A stretch of 64,000 nucleotides of DNA from Wenyingzhuangia heitensis (lineage in GTDB: Bacteria > Bacteroidota > Bacteroidia > Flavobacteriales > Flavobacteriaceae), in assembly GCF_011762155.1 (NCBI RefSeq), contig NZ_JAASQL010000001.1:558001-622000 (forward strand), in the 5' to 3' direction. How positions within the stretch are numbered: position 1 is the stretch's first letter; each line of letters starts with the position of its first letter. Positions 41,536 through 50,799 of this stretch are shown here, one piece after another. The position numbers were made by a program, and so were the translations under genes. The notes beneath the pieces are model-generated. The model did not search any database. It was not told the DNA's origin and was given only the letters and a program-made list of their open reading frames with translations.

Positions 41536-43227
41536 ATGCAAACCATGAATCCAATTCTTAGCATACATAATTTAAGTATCTCGTTTCAAAATCAGAATAA
41601 AGCGAATCGGGTAGTTCACAATGTGAGTTTTGAGATTATGCCCAATCAAATTGTGGGAGTCGTGGGAGAATCGGGAAGTGGAAAATCGGTAACTTCTATG
41701 GCTATAATGGGCTTGTTACCCAAGCAAATTTCTAAAGTAACGGGAACAGTTTTGTATCAGAAAATTTCTTTATTAGAGTTAGAAGCTAATCAACTAAGAA
41801 AAATTGTAGGAAAAGAGATTAGTATGATTTTTCAGGAACCGATGACCTCTTTAAATCCTAGTTTAACTTGTGGAGAACAGGTGTCAGAAGTGCTAGAAAT
41901 CCATACCCAATTATCAACAAAAGAAATAGAAGCTGAGGTTTTACAGTTGTTTGAGAAAGTAAAATTACCTAGAGCAAAAAAAATGCTAAATCAATATCCG
42001 CATGAGCTGTCTGGAGGGCAAAAACAACGAGTAATGATTGCCATGGCTATTGCTTGTAAACCTAAGTTACTAATTGCTGATGAGCCCACAACAGCTTTAG
42101 ATGTTAGAGTGCAAGATGAAATTGTATTGCTATTAAAAGAACTACAGCAAGAAACGGGAATGAGTATTTTGTTTATTACTCATGACTTGGCTTTAATAGC
42201 TGAAATAGCCAATAAGGTGGTGGTGATGCAAAAAGGGAAAGTGGTAGAGCAAGGCAATGTGGAACAAGTATTTTTACAGCCGAAAGAAATTTATACCAAA
42301 GCGTTAATTAATGCCAAACCAAAACTAAATGTCAGATTAAAAGAGTTGCCATCGGTAGCAAGTTATATAGATCATAATTTTAAAGAAGAGGTTTATTCTA
42401 CAAAAGATAGAGCAGAATTTCATCAACAGATTTATAGCAAAAAACCATTGTTAGAAATTAAAAATTTAAAAACGTATTACACCTCTAAAAATAACTGGTT
42501 TGCTACACCCAATGTAGTAAAGGGAGTAGATGATGTTAGTTTTAAAGTTTACGAAGGAGAAACGGTGGGGTTGGTAGGAGAATCTGGTAGCGGAAAAAGT
42601 ACCATAGGAAGAACTATTTTAGGATTAGAAAAAGCTACGGCAGGAGAAATTTGGTACAAAGGTGTAAACTTAATCACGCTTTCAAATTCGCAAAGAAAAA
42701 AATACAGACAAGAAATTCAGTTAATTTTTCAAGACCCCTATTCTTCTTTAAACCCAACTCTAAAAATAGGAGAGGCTATTTTGGAGCCGATGGTAAAACA
42801 TAAGGTTTTGGAAAATAATACAAAACGAAAAGAATACATTTATCGGTTGTTAGAAAAAGTGGGTTTGGAAAAAGAACACTATTCTAGATATCCACATGAG
42901 TTTTCTGGAGGGCAAAGACAACGTGTAGGAATTGCTAGAGCATTAGCATTGCAGCCCAAATTAATTATATGTGACGAGTCTGTTTCTGCTCTAGATGTTT
43001 CTGTACAAGCACAGGTTTTAAACCTGTTAAACAAACTAAAAAAAGAATTTGATTTTACGTACTTATTTATTTCTCATGACCTCTCTATTGTTAAATTTAT
43101 GTCCGATCAATTGATTGTTTTAAATCAAGGAAAAATAGAAGAAATTGGAGATGCAGATATTATTTACAATCAGCCACAAAAAGAATATACAAAAGCATTA
43201 ATTGATGCCATTCCTAAAGGGATTTGA
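41536..43227 (+). CDS. Tandem ABC transporter ATPase (peptide/nickel type)
   Basis: 563-residue fusion of two ATPase domains of the DppD/DppF (OppD/F) kind. Walker A GESGSGKSV and GESGSGKST; signatures LSGGQKQRVMIA and FSGGQRQRVGIA; Walker B LIADEPTTALD and IICDESVSALD. It energises an oligopeptide or similar importer, but no permease or binding-protein gene is nearby. I prefer the ATG at 41536 (or 41545) over an upstream TTG because the domain starts just after. The 3' end is followed by the DUF4292 lipoprotein. Confidence 0.88.
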   Translation: MQTMNPILSIHNLSISFQNQNKANRVVHNVSFEIMPNQIVGVVGESGSGKSVTSMAIMGLLPKQISKVTGTVLYQKISLLELEANQLRKIVGKEISMIFQEPMTSLNPSLTCGEQVSEVLEIHTQLSTKEIEAEVLQLFEKVKLPRAKKMLNQYPHELSGGQKQRVMIAMAIACKPKLLIADEPTTALDVRVQDEIVLLLKELQQETGMSILFITHDLALIAEIANKVVVMQKGKVVEQGNVEQVFLQPKEIYTKALINAKPKLNVRLKELPSVASYIDHNFKEEVYSTKDRAEFHQQIYSKKPLLEIKNLKTYYTSKNNWFATPNVVKGVDDVSFKVYEGETVGLVGESGSGKSTIGRTILGLEKATAGEIWYKGVNLITLSNSQRKKYRQEIQLIFQDPYSSLNPTLKIGEAILEPMVKHKVLENNTKRKEYIYRLLEKVGLEKEHYSRYPHEFSGGQRQRVGIARALALQPKLIICDESVSALDVSVQAQVLNLLNKLKKEFDFTYLFISHDLSIVKFMSDQLIVLNQGKIEEIGDADIIYNQPQKEYTKALIDAIPKGI

Positions 43228-43276
43228 TTCTGTGATTCCTACGAATAAATTGTATATTGCATCAAAAAATAAACGT

Positions 43277-44089
43277 ATGCAGTTTAGGTTATTGGCAGTG
43301 TGTTTACTGCTTTTTTTGGTTTCTTGTAATTCTACGCAAACGCTAGAGCCTATTAAGGTTGACATACCTAGAATTAGAGAGTCTAAATTAATAAAGAAAT
43401 ATCAGGCAAATTCTTTTGAAGATTCTGGAATTAAAACAGTTAAGATTGATGCTAAAATGTCTTATAAAATTGGAGACTCTTCTCATAAATTAGGACTTAA
43501 ATTTAGAATAGCCAAAGGAGAAAAAATCTGGATGAGTGCTGATTTTTTAGGAATTCCTGTGGTTAAAATGTTGATAGAAAAAGACAGTGTTCACTATTAT
43601 AATAAATTTGATAAGACTTATTTTGAGGGATCTTTTGAGTTTATAAAAGAGTTAATTGGGGTAAATGTTAACTATGGAGTTCTAGAAAAACTATTTATGG
43701 GAGATATGATTTTAAACATAGCTTCTAAAAAATATAATGTAGATATTCATGACAATGCCTACTTTTTTTATGACACCAAAAATGAAGGTTATTATATAGA
43801 GGGTGCTTTGTATCCTTTTACCTTTAAAACAAAATCTCAAGTAATAGAACAAGTTTTAAGCCTGAATAAGTTTGCAGCCTATTACAAAACCCACCAAATG
43901 GTAAATGAGTTTTTGTTTCCTAAAGTTGTAGAGCTTCAGGCAAATAACAAAGGTAAGATAACCGTTATTTCTATGATTTATAAAGATGTAACTTTTGATG
44001 AAACGCTTTCTTTCCCATATAGAATTCCTAAGGATTGTGACAAAGAAATTCAGTTAAAATCTAAAAAAGAGACAAAAGTAGATGAGTAA
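43277..44089 (+). CDS. DUF4292 lipoprotein
   Basis: 270-residue lipoprotein; signal MQFRLLAVCLLLFLVSC with the cysteine at 17. Its beta-rich body resembles lipoprotein-carrier folds (LolA/LolB-like) with VKIDAKMSYKIG and KIWMSADFLGIPVVKMLI pieces. I chose ATG 43277 because it yields a clean lipoprotein signal, unlike an upstream in-frame ATG at 43202. It overlaps the EnvC-like gene by eight bases, suggesting a joint envelope task. Confidence 0.8.
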   Translation: MQFRLLAVCLLLFLVSCNSTQTLEPIKVDIPRIRESKLIKKYQANSFEDSGIKTVKIDAKMSYKIGDSSHKLGLKFRIAKGEKIWMSADFLGIPVVKMLIEKDSVHYYNKFDKTYFEGSFEFIKELIGVNVNYGVLEKLFMGDMILNIASKKYNVDIHDNAYFFYDTKNEGYYIEGALYPFTFKTKSQVIEQVLSLNKFAAYYKTHQMVNEFLFPKVVELQANNKGKITVISMIYKDVTFDETLSFPYRIPKDCDKEIQLKSKKETKVDE

Positions 44090-45314
44090 AAAATTCTTCC
44101 TTTTTTTTAGTATTTTAATTTTAACCATTACTTTTTCTTTTGGACAATCTGCCAAACAAAAAGAGTTAGAAAAAAAAAGAGCACTGTTGCAACAAGAAAT
44201 TGCAAGAGTAAATAAGTTGTTGTTTAGTACTCAAAAAGAAGGAAAAAACTTACTAAGTAATTTAGAAGACATCAATAAAAAAATTCAGGTACGAACAGAT
44301 TTAATTAAAGCTATTACTGCAGAAGCTAATTATTTAGAACACCTGATTGTGAAAAATGAAAAAACTAGAAGAAAATTAGAAGAAGAGCTAGTTGCTCTAA
44401 AAAAGGATTATGCAGAAATGATTTTAAAATCTTATCAAAGTAAATCCGAACAAAGTAAATTGATGTTTTTATTATCTTCTGAAGATTTTTTTCAAGGATA
44501 CAAACGTTTTAGGTATATGCAACAATATGCCAACTTTAGAAAAAAACAAGGAGACTCTATTGTTGCTAAAACAGAAAAAATTGCTGATTTAACCAGAGAA
44601 TTACAAGGTCAAAAAAAGCAAAAAGAAACTTTAGTAACAAAACATAAAAGAGAGGCTGATAAAATAAAAACTGAACAAAAAAGTCAGGAGTTATTGGTTA
44701 AAAAAATTAAATCTAAAGAAAGAATTTATATTTCAGAGATTAAGAAAAAGCAACAGCAGGAAAGAGATATAGAAAAGGAAATTGAACGTGTAATTAGAGA
44801 AGCTATTGCGGCATCTAACAAATCTAAAAACCCTACTAGTAAGCCAGATGTAAATGCCAAGTCATCAGGTTTTGCGTTAACACCAGAAGGAAAGGCTTTG
44901 GCTACTCGTTTTGAAGAAAATAGAGGAAAGTTACCTTGGCCAGTAACCGAAGGAGTAGTGACTAGAAATTACGGAGTAATTCCACATCCTACTTTAAGTG
45001 GTATAAAAATAGATAGTAAGGGAATACATATTACGACTAAAAAAAACGCATCAGCTAGAGCAGTCTTTAAAGGGACGGTATTAGCAATACAATCTGTTAG
45101 TGGTCGTAATGCAGTGTATATACAACATGGTAATTACATTTCTTTGTATAATAACTTAGATAGAGTATATGTAACCAAAGGGCAAGAGGTAGTTTTAAAA
45201 CAATCTTTAGGAACTGTATTTACAGATAAAGTAACAGGAAAAACAACTTTAAAATTCCAAATTTGGAAAGATACCAATAGACAAAATCCAACGTATTGGT
45301 TGGCTAGAATGTAA
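44082..45314 (+). CDS. EnvC-like murein hydrolase activator (LytM/M23 fold)
   Basis: 410-residue periplasmic protein with a Sec signal (1-21, ILILTITFSFG), a long coiled coil (about 22-255) and a C-terminal LytM/M23 domain (about 290-410). The zinc ligands of active M23 peptidases are not kept: the HxxxD position reads GIKIDSKGIHIT, and YNNL and FQIW replace the HL and HxH motifs. This fits EnvC, which activates cell-division amidases rather than cutting itself. It converges with the thioesterase gene with a single base between stops. Confidence 0.85.
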   Translation: MSKKFFLFFSILILTITFSFGQSAKQKELEKKRALLQQEIARVNKLLFSTQKEGKNLLSNLEDINKKIQVRTDLIKAITAEANYLEHLIVKNEKTRRKLEEELVALKKDYAEMILKSYQSKSEQSKLMFLLSSEDFFQGYKRFRYMQQYANFRKKQGDSIVAKTEKIADLTRELQGQKKQKETLVTKHKREADKIKTEQKSQELLVKKIKSKERIYISEIKKKQQQERDIEKEIERVIREAIAASNKSKNPTSKPDVNAKSSGFALTPEGKALATRFEENRGKLPWPVTEGVVTRNYGVIPHPTLSGIKIDSKGIHITTKKNASARAVFKGTVLAIQSVSGRNAVYIQHGNYISLYNNLDRVYVTKGQEVVLKQSLGTVFTDKVTGKTTLKFQIWKDTNRQNPTYWLARM

Positions 45315-45315
45315 A

Positions 45316-45825
45316 CTATTCAAACAAAGATTTTAACTCTAAAGCATCTTGGGGTTTTAACTTACCAGCCACCACTAAACTTAATTGTTTTCTTTGCAAT
45401 GCATTTTTAAAACGCATTTTTTCTAATTTGGTTTCTGGGATTATTTCTGGAACTCTATGTGGTTTTCCATGTTCGTCTACAGCCACAAAAGTATAAATAG
45501 CCTCGTTTACTTTGGTGCGCTCTCCAGAGTTTCTGTCTTCTAAAAAAACATCGGCAATTACCTCCATAGAGGAGTTAAAAGCTCTAGAAACTTTAGCTTC
45601 AATAGTCATCATACTTCCTAATGGAATTACTTTACCAAAAGATACATTGTTTACTGAAACGGTAACACAAATAGAATTAGAATGTCTTTGGGCAGCAATA
45701 CAACAAATTCTATCTACGCGTGCTAAAAGCTCTCCACCAAATAGACCGTTTAGGGCATTGGTGTCGCTAGGTAAAATAATATCGGTACTAATTGCTAAAG
45801 AGGCAGATGATGTTTTGGCTTTCAT
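45316..45825 (-). CDS. Acyl-CoA thioesterase (hotdog fold)
   Basis: 169-residue hotdog-fold thioesterase. The core segment NALNGLFGGELLARVD (around residues 22-37) carries the catalytic Asn/Asp region, with AAQRHSNSICVTVSVNNVSF after it. Hydrolyses an acyl-CoA; chain-length preference unknown. Converges with the EnvC-like gene one base away. Confidence 0.88.
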   Translation of the reverse strand: MKAKTSSASLAISTDIILPSDTNALNGLFGGELLARVDRICCIAAQRHSNSICVTVSVNNVSFGKVIPLGSMMTIEAKVSRAFNSSMEVIADVFLEDRNSGERTKVNEAIYTFVAVDEHGKPHRVPEIIPETKLEKMRFKNALQRKQLSLVVAGKLKPQDALELKSLFE

Positions 45826-45874
45826 AAAATAATGAGTTATAAACTTAGGTAGGCCTAAATATAGGTTTTATAGT

Positions 45875-46765
45875 TTATTCATTCACAAATAACCAAGCAT
45901 GTTTGTTGTCAACTTTTCTAATCTTGTTTAAAGTATTGATAGCTTCTCTTTTATTGTTAAAAGATTGGTAACTTACTTGTGTCAATCCCCATTTGTTTAA
46001 GCCAATAATACTAGATTTGTATCCTTTTTTGTTTAAAAGGCTTACTTTTTTTACAGCATTGGTTTCATCTTTAAAAGCACCTGCAATAATATGATACTTA
46101 TAACGAACTGCTTCTACTTCTTTTTTCTCAACGTTTAATGTTATAGAAGGTAAAGGAGTTAGAATATTAAAAGATGCTTGCTGAATTTGATGAGTGATTT
46201 CTTGCTGAGCTACAATTTCTTGTTGATTGGCAAGGTTACTAATATAGGTGTTTGCTCCAATAAATAGACCTGTAGCAATTGCAGCTGCAGCTATATATTT
46301 TGTATAAGATTTTTTACGAATTACTTCTTGTTGTGGAGTGATAATTGTATTTCTTAAAACGTAATTCGCATCCACATCACTTAAACCAAAAGAAGAGGTT
46401 AGGTAATTTATTTTATCAATTGGTTCAAAAGATAATTGATTGTTGATAAAAGTAAATTGACCAATGTTTTGTAGTAAAAGGGGAGCGTTTTGTAAATCTT
46501 GCTTCCAATTTTCTACTGTTTTTTGAATAATTTGTACAGATTCATCATAAGTAACATTCAAAGACGTAGCAACATGATTAACCAATAAACCATCATTTTG
46601 TTGAAGGTTAACATTAAAAGAAATGTTTTTGCTAGGAGGTGTAAATATTTGATTTTCAGAATCTAATTGACTAGCCAAAGTGTTGCTAACAAATCCTCCA
46701 AAGTTGGGAACCATTACACACTCATATCTGTATAGTAAATCGCTTATGTATTTTGATAACTGCAT
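45875..46765 (-). CDS. HU-like (CCDC81) and SPOR-domain membrane protein
   Basis: 296-residue Bacteroidota-specific protein. The N-terminal tandem HU/CCDC81-like domains (about 1-135) start MQLSKYISDLLYRYECVMVPNFGGFVSN in the family's usual form. One membrane helix (about 158-176, KYIAAAAIATGLFIGANTY) follows, then a SPOR domain at about 220-296 (YHIIAGAFKDETNAVKKVSLL), which binds denuded septal glycan. A link between nucleoid and septum is inferred from domains only. The promoter lies immediately before the ATG. Confidence 0.85.
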   Translation of the reverse strand: MQLSKYISDLLYRYECVMVPNFGGFVSNTLASQLDSENQIFTPPSKNISFNVNLQQNDGLLVNHVATSLNVTYDESVQIIQKTVENWKQDLQNAPLLLQNIGQFTFINNQLSFEPIDKINYLTSSFGLSDVDANYVLRNTIITPQQEVIRKKSYTKYIAAAAIATGLFIGANTYISNLANQQEIVAQQEITHQIQQASFNILTPLPSITLNVEKKEVEAVRYKYHIIAGAFKDETNAVKKVSLLNKKGYKSSIIGLNKWGLTQVSYQSFNNKREAINTLNKIRKVDNKHAWLFVNE

Positions 46766-46769
46766 AGCA

Positions 46770-46799
46770 CAAAAATATCAAAAAAATAATTAGGTTCAA
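46770..46799 (-). promoter_or_regulatory. Promoter of the HU/SPOR gene, probably giving a leaderless mRNA
   Basis: On the minus strand TTG (46799-46797), 19-base spacer, TATTTTTG (46777-46770). The ATG begins four bases after the -7 element, so transcription should start at or within a base or two of the start codon. Confidence 0.7.
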
Positions 46800-46858
46800 G
46801 ACTAGATTTCTCTTTTTTGATAGAAACATTTTTGTAACTTATTAGAAAAATATTGCGT

Positions 46859-47962
46859 ATGGATATTGAAGAGCTTCAATATGCTTTAGCACTACAAGAT
46901 ACCAAAGGTGTTGGAAGTGTTACTGCTAAAAAATTGATTGCTATATATGGTAGTGCTGTAGAATTATACAAAGCACATCAGCGAAAAGAGATTAGAGATA
47001 ATGTTAACCAAAAAGTTTTTGATAGATTATTCCGTTCTACCTCTGTAGATAAAGCAAAAAAAGAAATTGATAGAGCTTTAAGTAGAGGAATTAATTGCAT
47101 TTATTATAAAAGTAAAGAGTATCCAAAAGAGTTGTTAAACTGTTCCGATGCTCCCGTTATTCTATTTAAAGATGGGGATGATAATTGCAATGAATATAAA
47201 AGGGTTATAAGTGTAGTAGGAACAAGAAATATTACGTCTTATGGTAGGGATTTTTGTAAAGAATTATTATTGTCTTTAAAAGGATACAATCCTTTAATTG
47301 TAAGTGGTTATGCTTTTGGAATAGATATATGTGCACATTTAGAAGCGTTAGAAAATGGTTTGTCTACGTTAGCCGTAATGGCTCATGGTTTTGGATCTGT
47401 TTACCCTAAAGAACATAAAAAATATTACAGGGAAGTAAAGGAAAGTGGTGGGTTTTTGTCTGAATTTGGTTTTGATGAGCCGCCTTATAGAGAAAATTTT
47501 TTAAAGAGAAATAGAATTGTAGCAGGTATGAGTCAGGCAACAATAGTTGTAGAATCTGCTGCAAAAGGAGGTGCTTTGGTTACGGCAGATATAGCAAATT
47601 CTTATAATAAAGATGTTTTTGCTCTACCGGGTAGGTCTACAGATGTTTATAGCAAAGGATGTAATAATTTAATCAAACAACACAAAGCCGCTTTAATAAC
47701 GTCTGGAGAAGATTTAATAGAACAGTTAGGTTGGATATCTAAAATAGATACTAGTGTAAAAGCAATTCAGCCTCAATTATTTTTAGATTTAGAAGGAGGC
47801 GAAAAAGAAGTGTACGAAATGTTAGAAATATCTTCTTTATATATGGATGAGATTTCTAGATTAAGTGGCATTCCAATTTACAAAATATCTAACATTGTTT
47901 TTCAGTTAGAAATAAAAGGATTGGTACAAGTGTTGCCTGGTAAAATGATTAAGAGGATTTAA
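46859..47962 (+). CDS. dprA: DNA processing protein DprA
   Basis: Single-stranded-DNA-binding RecA loader that protects incoming DNA in natural transformation. The 367-residue protein has an N-terminal helix-hairpin-helix region, the Rossmann fold with VVGTRNITSYGRDF, VSGYAFGIDICAH and MAHGFGSVYP, and a C-terminal winged-helix (DprA_WH) domain. ATG at 46859 is preferred over the in-frame TTG two codons upstream. The end overlaps the convergent EamA gene by 14 bases. Confidence 0.94.
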   Translation: MDIEELQYALALQDTKGVGSVTAKKLIAIYGSAVELYKAHQRKEIRDNVNQKVFDRLFRSTSVDKAKKEIDRALSRGINCIYYKSKEYPKELLNCSDAPVILFKDGDDNCNEYKRVISVVGTRNITSYGRDFCKELLLSLKGYNPLIVSGYAFGIDICAHLEALENGLSTLAVMAHGFGSVYPKEHKKYYREVKESGGFLSEFGFDEPPYRENFLKRNRIVAGMSQATIVVESAAKGGALVTADIANSYNKDVFALPGRSTDVYSKGCNNLIKQHKAALITSGEDLIEQLGWISKIDTSVKAIQPQLFLDLEGGEKEVYEMLEISSLYMDEISRLSGIPIYKISNIVFQLEIKGLVQVLPGKMIKRI

Positions 47963-48821
47963 CTTTTTTAGAAATTAAACTCTCTAATATTACGGCAGAA
48001 ACAATAATACTACCCCCAATTAAGGTGGAAATTGTAGGTTGTTCATTTAAGAATAAATAAGCTAATATTACTACATATACAGGTTGTATACAACTTAATA
48101 GTGAAGCCGTAGTTGCCGAAAAATATTTAAAAGTTTTTACATAATAAGTGTGACCAATAGCGGTAGTAAAAGCTCCTAGAAATATTAAATAGGGGAGTAG
48201 ATTAGTGTAATGAGTAACCTTAAAGTCTAATAAGAATAAAAGAGGGCTTAATAAAAGAGCCACCCATCCATTTTGATAAAACATTAACATACTAGCATCG
48301 TAAGTAGCTACGTGTTTTTTCATTAAAATATTTCTTGTGGCAAAAAATACTGCAGAAATAATTCCAAAAAAGATTCCTAAACTAGTTTGATTTCCAAAGT
48401 TAAATTCAGGAGTTAGTACATAGAGCCCTAAAAGAACAACCAAGGCAAGTAATAAATGTTTTGGATTGAATTTTGTCTTTAAAATAAACGGTTCTAACAA
48501 GGTGGTGAAAATAGGGAATGTAAATAAAGAGATCACTCCCAGACCAGCTCCAGCTAGTTGAAGTGCATAAAAATAAGTAATCCAATGGCCTCCTTGTAAA
48601 ATAGCACAAAAAATAAAAGAACCTGTGTCTTTTTTGTAATTATAAATAAGAGAGACTCCTTTAATTTTTACATAAATAGCAAGGGTGATAAATGCAAAAA
48701 AGCATCTGGACCAAATACCTATTTCAGGAGGTAGAGAGATATAGTTCCCTAAAGGAGCAGCACCCGCAATAATTATTAGAGCTATGTTTAGCTCTAGAAT
48801 ATTTTTAAGTTCTTTTTTCAT
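47949..48821 (-). CDS. EamA/DMT family transporter
   Basis: 290-residue inner-membrane protein with ten predicted helices in two EamA repeats (about 1-130 and 140-285). The second repeat starts TSLGIFFGIISAVFFATRNILM and ends with VYVVILAYLFLNEQPT. Drug/metabolite exporters of this group have many substrates; none can be named. Six bases downstream of dut on the same strand. Confidence 0.88.
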   Translation of the reverse strand: MKKELKNILELNIALIIIAGAAPLGNYISLPPEIGIWSRCFFAFITLAIYVKIKGVSLIYNYKKDTGSFIFCAILQGGHWITYFYALQLAGAGLGVISLFTFPIFTTLLEPFILKTKFNPKHLLLALVVLLGLYVLTPEFNFGNQTSLGIFFGIISAVFFATRNILMKKHVATYDASMLMFYQNGWVALLLSPLLFLLDFKVTHYTNLLPYLIFLGAFTTAIGHTYYVKTFKYFSATTASLLSCIQPVYVVILAYLFLNEQPTISTLIGGSIIVSAVILESLISKKVKSS

Positions 48822-48826
48822 GGAAT

Positions 48827-49261
48827 TTATTTAGTACCTGTACTTCCAAATCCACCTGCTCCTCTATCAGTTGTATTTAGTTCATTTACCTCTAACCATT
48901 CAGCTTGCTTGTGCTTGGCAATTACCAATTGAGCAACTCGTTCACCATCTGTTACCTCAAAAATTTCGTTAGATAGATTTACTAAAATCACTCCAATTTC
49001 ACCCCTGTAATCTGCATCTACAGTTCCAGGAGAGTTTAATACGGTAATTCCTTTTTTGGCAGCCAAACCACTTCTAGGTCTTACTTGCGCTTCGTACCCT
49101 TGTGGTAATGCAATAAATAAACCTGTTTTAACAATAGTTCGTTCTAAAGGTTTTAAAAAGATACTTTCGGTTATGTTTGCTTTTAGATCCAAACCAGCAG
49201 CTCCTGTGGTTTCATATTGTGGTAAAGCGTGTTTAGATTTATTGATGATTTGGACTTTCAT
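48827..49261 (-). CDS. dut: dUTP diphosphatase
   Basis: 144-residue trimeric dUTPase, hydrolysing dUTP to dUMP and keeping uracil out of DNA. Conserved motifs: AAGLDLKAN (1), [11 protein letters not shown] (2), [14 protein letters not shown] (3), [10 protein letters not shown] (4), [11 protein letters not shown] (5). Confidence 0.96.
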   Translation of the reverse strand: MKVQIINKSKHALPQYETTGAAGLDLKANITESIFLKPLERTIVKTGLFIALPQGYEAQVRPRSGLAAKKGITVLNSPGTVDADYRGEIGVILVNLSNEIFEVTDGERVAQLVIAKHKQAEWLEVNELNTTDRGAGGFGSTGTK

Positions 49262-49278
49262 ACTAAAGAGATTTTGTG

Positions 49279-49310
49279 CAAAAGTAACTTTTTATTTAGC
49301 GGTTGACCAA
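49279..49310 (-). promoter_or_regulatory. Promoter of dut
   Basis: TTG (49310-49308 on the minus strand), 21-base spacer, TACTTTTG (49286-49279), about 18 bases before the dut ATG. It partly overlaps the 3' end of the flippase gene. Confidence 0.6.
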
Positions 49311-50738
49311 TCTTTGTTTTATGAATTTTTGTTGGCTAAAATATAAGAAGACTAGAGTGATAATAATAAATAAAGTATTGACCATAAAATCTCCTCTAAA
49401 AAAGTAAAAAGAGACAAAACTAAGTGCGGTTGTAAATAAAAACAATCCAATTATCTTAAATACTTGGTAAGGAGTTTTATAATGTTTTTGACCATATAGA
49501 TAAGAAGTTATCATCATAACAGCATATACTCCAAAAGTAACCCATGCAGCTCCCATATAACCAAATATAGGTACCAGTGTGACTAAGCCTGTAATAGTTA
49601 AAACTCCTCCTAAAATCGAAAAATACATAGCGTATTTTGTTTGTCCTGTGTTTTTATACCAAACAGAAAGATTGTTGTATATACCTAACAATAAGTTCGC
49701 TAATAAAATAACAGGAACAATAGCTAAGGTTTCAAAATACTCAGGTTGTTTTAATAACAAACTAGCAAAAAAATCAATATAAGAAACTATGAATAAAACA
49801 ATTAAAGAACCTAAAATGGTAAACCATTCTAAAATTAAGGCATAAGTTGTTTTTGCGTTTTTCTGTTTAGCAATATTAAAAAAGAAGGGCTCTGCACCTA
49901 GTTTAAATGCTGTAATAAATAAAGACATAAAAACTCCCAATTTATAAGTTCCTGCATAAGCACCCGCAATACTTTCATTTAAATATCTAGGGAGTATTAA
50001 TTTGTCAAGATTCTCATTCGTTATATAAGCAATTCCAGCAATTAAAATAGGCCAGCTATAGTGTAACATTTTTTTTAATAATGTAAAATTTAACTGTATT
50101 CTAAAGGTTGAAAACAGAGGGAGTAATAGTATAAAAATAAATCCACTTGCAATTAAATTTGCTAAAAATATGTACCCCACCTGAGAAGAGTTATTGAATA
50201 AATTAAAGTTGTTTAGATAGCCATGCGTTGGTAAATACCACAAAAATAAAATGTTTAAAATGGCATATACAGTAATATTTAATGTTTTAAAAATAGCATA
50301 GTTAAGCGCTTTGTTTTTTACTCTTAAATAAGCAAAAGGAATTACCACAAGGGTATCTAACAAAGCTGTAATAATTAAGATTTTAAAATGACTGGTTTCG
50401 CTAAATTCTAATATGGGAGCAATAGTGTCTGCCAAAAAAAATAGTGGAGTTAATAAAAGGATGGCTACCAATGCTATTATAGAAAAAGTAGTGTTTAGTA
50501 CTTGTGCTTTGTCCTTTTCTGCATTAAAAAACTTAAAAAATGTAGTCTCCATTCCAAAAGTAAGCAAAACATTAAAGTAAGCAGCCCAAACGTAATACTC
50601 GGTATTTGTATTAAAGTCGGCAGTGCTTGGTAAGATTTTTGTGTGTAGTGCCACAAGAAACACATTAATAGCTTTTGGTAAAACGGCAGCAATACCATAG
50701 ACCAACGTATTTTTTATAAAAGATTTTAATGTGCTCAA
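49296..50738 (-). CDS. Polysaccharide/oligosaccharide flippase (MATE-like superfamily)
   Basis: 480-residue protein with about fourteen predicted membrane helices, of the RfbX/MurJ-like exporter superfamily that flips lipid-linked sugars. It starts with TTG (MSTLKSFIKNTLVYGIAAVLPKAINVF); this N-terminus fits the family and no ATG is close. Runs towards dut with a 34-base gap. Substrate unknown. Confidence 0.88.
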   Translation of the reverse strand: MSTLKSFIKNTLVYGIAAVLPKAINVFLVALHTKILPSTADFNTNTEYYVWAAYFNVLLTFGMETTFFKFFNAEKDKAQVLNTTFSIIALVAILLLTPLFFLADTIAPILEFSETSHFKILIITALLDTLVVIPFAYLRVKNKALNYAIFKTLNITVYAILNILFLWYLPTHGYLNNFNLFNNSSQVGYIFLANLIASGFIFILLLPLFSTFRIQLNFTLLKKMLHYSWPILIAGIAYITNENLDKLILPRYLNESIAGAYAGTYKLGVFMSLFITAFKLGAEPFFFNIAKQKNAKTTYALILEWFTILGSLIVLFIVSYIDFFASLLLKQPEYFETLAIVPVILLANLLLGIYNNLSVWYKNTGQTKYAMYFSILGGVLTITGLVTLVPIFGYMGAAWVTFGVYAVMMITSYLYGQKHYKTPYQVFKIIGLFLFTTALSFVSFYFFRGDFMVNTLFIIITLVFLYFSQQKFIKQRLVNR

Positions 50739-50766
50739 ATTATAAATTTATAGCACAAATATATTC

Positions 50767-50774
50767 TATTTTTG
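50767..50774 (+). promoter_or_regulatory. Putative -7 element before the conserved exported protein gene
   Basis: TATTTTTG, perfect -7 consensus, 25 bases before the ATG at 50800, in the divergent gap to the flippase gene. -33 element not clear. Confidence 0.45.
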
Positions 50775-50799
50775 CAGAAAAAAATGAAAGCAAGAAGTT

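Noticed and set aside
44082-45314. Active M23 endopeptidase
   Set aside because: Zinc-ligand motifs are not conserved; EnvC-type activator fits better.
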